A stretch of DNA of 6,030 bases from Clostridia bacterium. GTDB taxonomy: Bacteria > Bacillota_E > RBS10-35 > JAJYVN01. Location: positions 1 through 6,030 of the forward strand of contig DAHWHV010000124.1 of the NCBI GenBank assembly GCA_027335545.1, written 5' to 3'. Below the pieces are notes generated by a model. It made no database searches and had not been told where the DNA came from. It saw only the letters and a program-made list of their open reading frames with translations. The position numbers and the translations under genes are program-made. Of this stretch, positions 6,019-6,030 are shown one piece after another; position 1 is the first letter of the stretch; each line of letters starts with the position of its first letter.

Positions 6019-6026
6019 TCACCTCC
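6019..6026 (-). promoter_or_regulatory. Strong purM ribosome binding site
   Basis: GGAGGTGA on the minus strand (6026-6019) is fully complementary to the 3' end of 16S rRNA. It precedes the GTG start at 6014 by 4 bases, or 6 bases counted from GGAGGT. It is the best site in the window and decides the purM start. Whether purF ends immediately upstream is outside the window. Confidence 0.75.
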
Positions 6027-6030
6027 AAGC

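Noticed and set aside
1..6030. CRISPR array, tRNA or rRNA gene, insertion sequence, riboswitch aptamer
   Set aside because: I saw no spaced direct repeats, cloverleaf, transposase motif, terminal inverted repeats or purine-riboswitch core. Any operon leader riboswitch would lie upstream of this window.

Overview
This is about 6 kb of very GC-rich bacterial chromosome (nearly every third codon position is G or C). It is fully coding apart from short gaps. Four minus-strand genes form the distal part of a purine biosynthesis operon, in the order purM-purN-purH-purD. On the plus strand, two tightly spaced genes converge on the operon: a YkoP-like protein and a DedA-family membrane protein.

Likely host (inference): the order M-N-H-D is the 3' half of the classic Gram-positive operon purEKBCSQLFMNHD. 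A near-perfect GGAGGTGA ribosome binding site before purM and a YkoP-like protein also point to Bacillota. With this base composition, a high-GC lineage such as Symbiobacteriia, Thermaerobacter-like or Limnochordia-like bacteria is the best guess. Other GC-rich phyla cannot be excluded from this window alone.

Layout: 1-185 is a GC-rich leader with one weak sigma-A/70-type promoter candidate. 186-788 (+) is the YkoP-like protein. 805-1395 (+) is the DedA protein, which probably starts at a CTG codon. 1396-1496 is a convergent tail-to-tail gap with two perfect GC hairpins. 1497-2756 (-) is purD. 2757-2848 is a gap with a strong hairpin, a G-quadruplex-type repeat tract and the purD ribosome binding site. 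2849-4381 (-) is purH, 4366-5037 (-) is purN and 5034-6014 (-) is purM. The window ends 16 bases upstream of purM, where purF would be expected.

How the genes work together: PurD makes GAR from phosphoribosylamine, PurN formylates GAR to FGAR, PurM cyclises FGAM to AIR, and bifunctional PurH does the last two steps, AICAR to FAICAR to IMP. purM/purN and purN/purH overlap, so translation is probably coupled. The only real break is before purD, and that gap carries all the unusual nucleic-acid structure. The plus-strand pair looks like an envelope module: DedA proteins translocate lipids such as undecaprenyl phosphate, and YkoP-like domains are associated with polysaccharide deacetylases.

I found no sign of a new defence, mobile or RNA-guided system. 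The points worth a second look are the structured purH-purD gap, a divergent IMP-cyclohydrolase motif in PurH, the probable CTG start of DedA, and the YkoP-like/DedA pairing.
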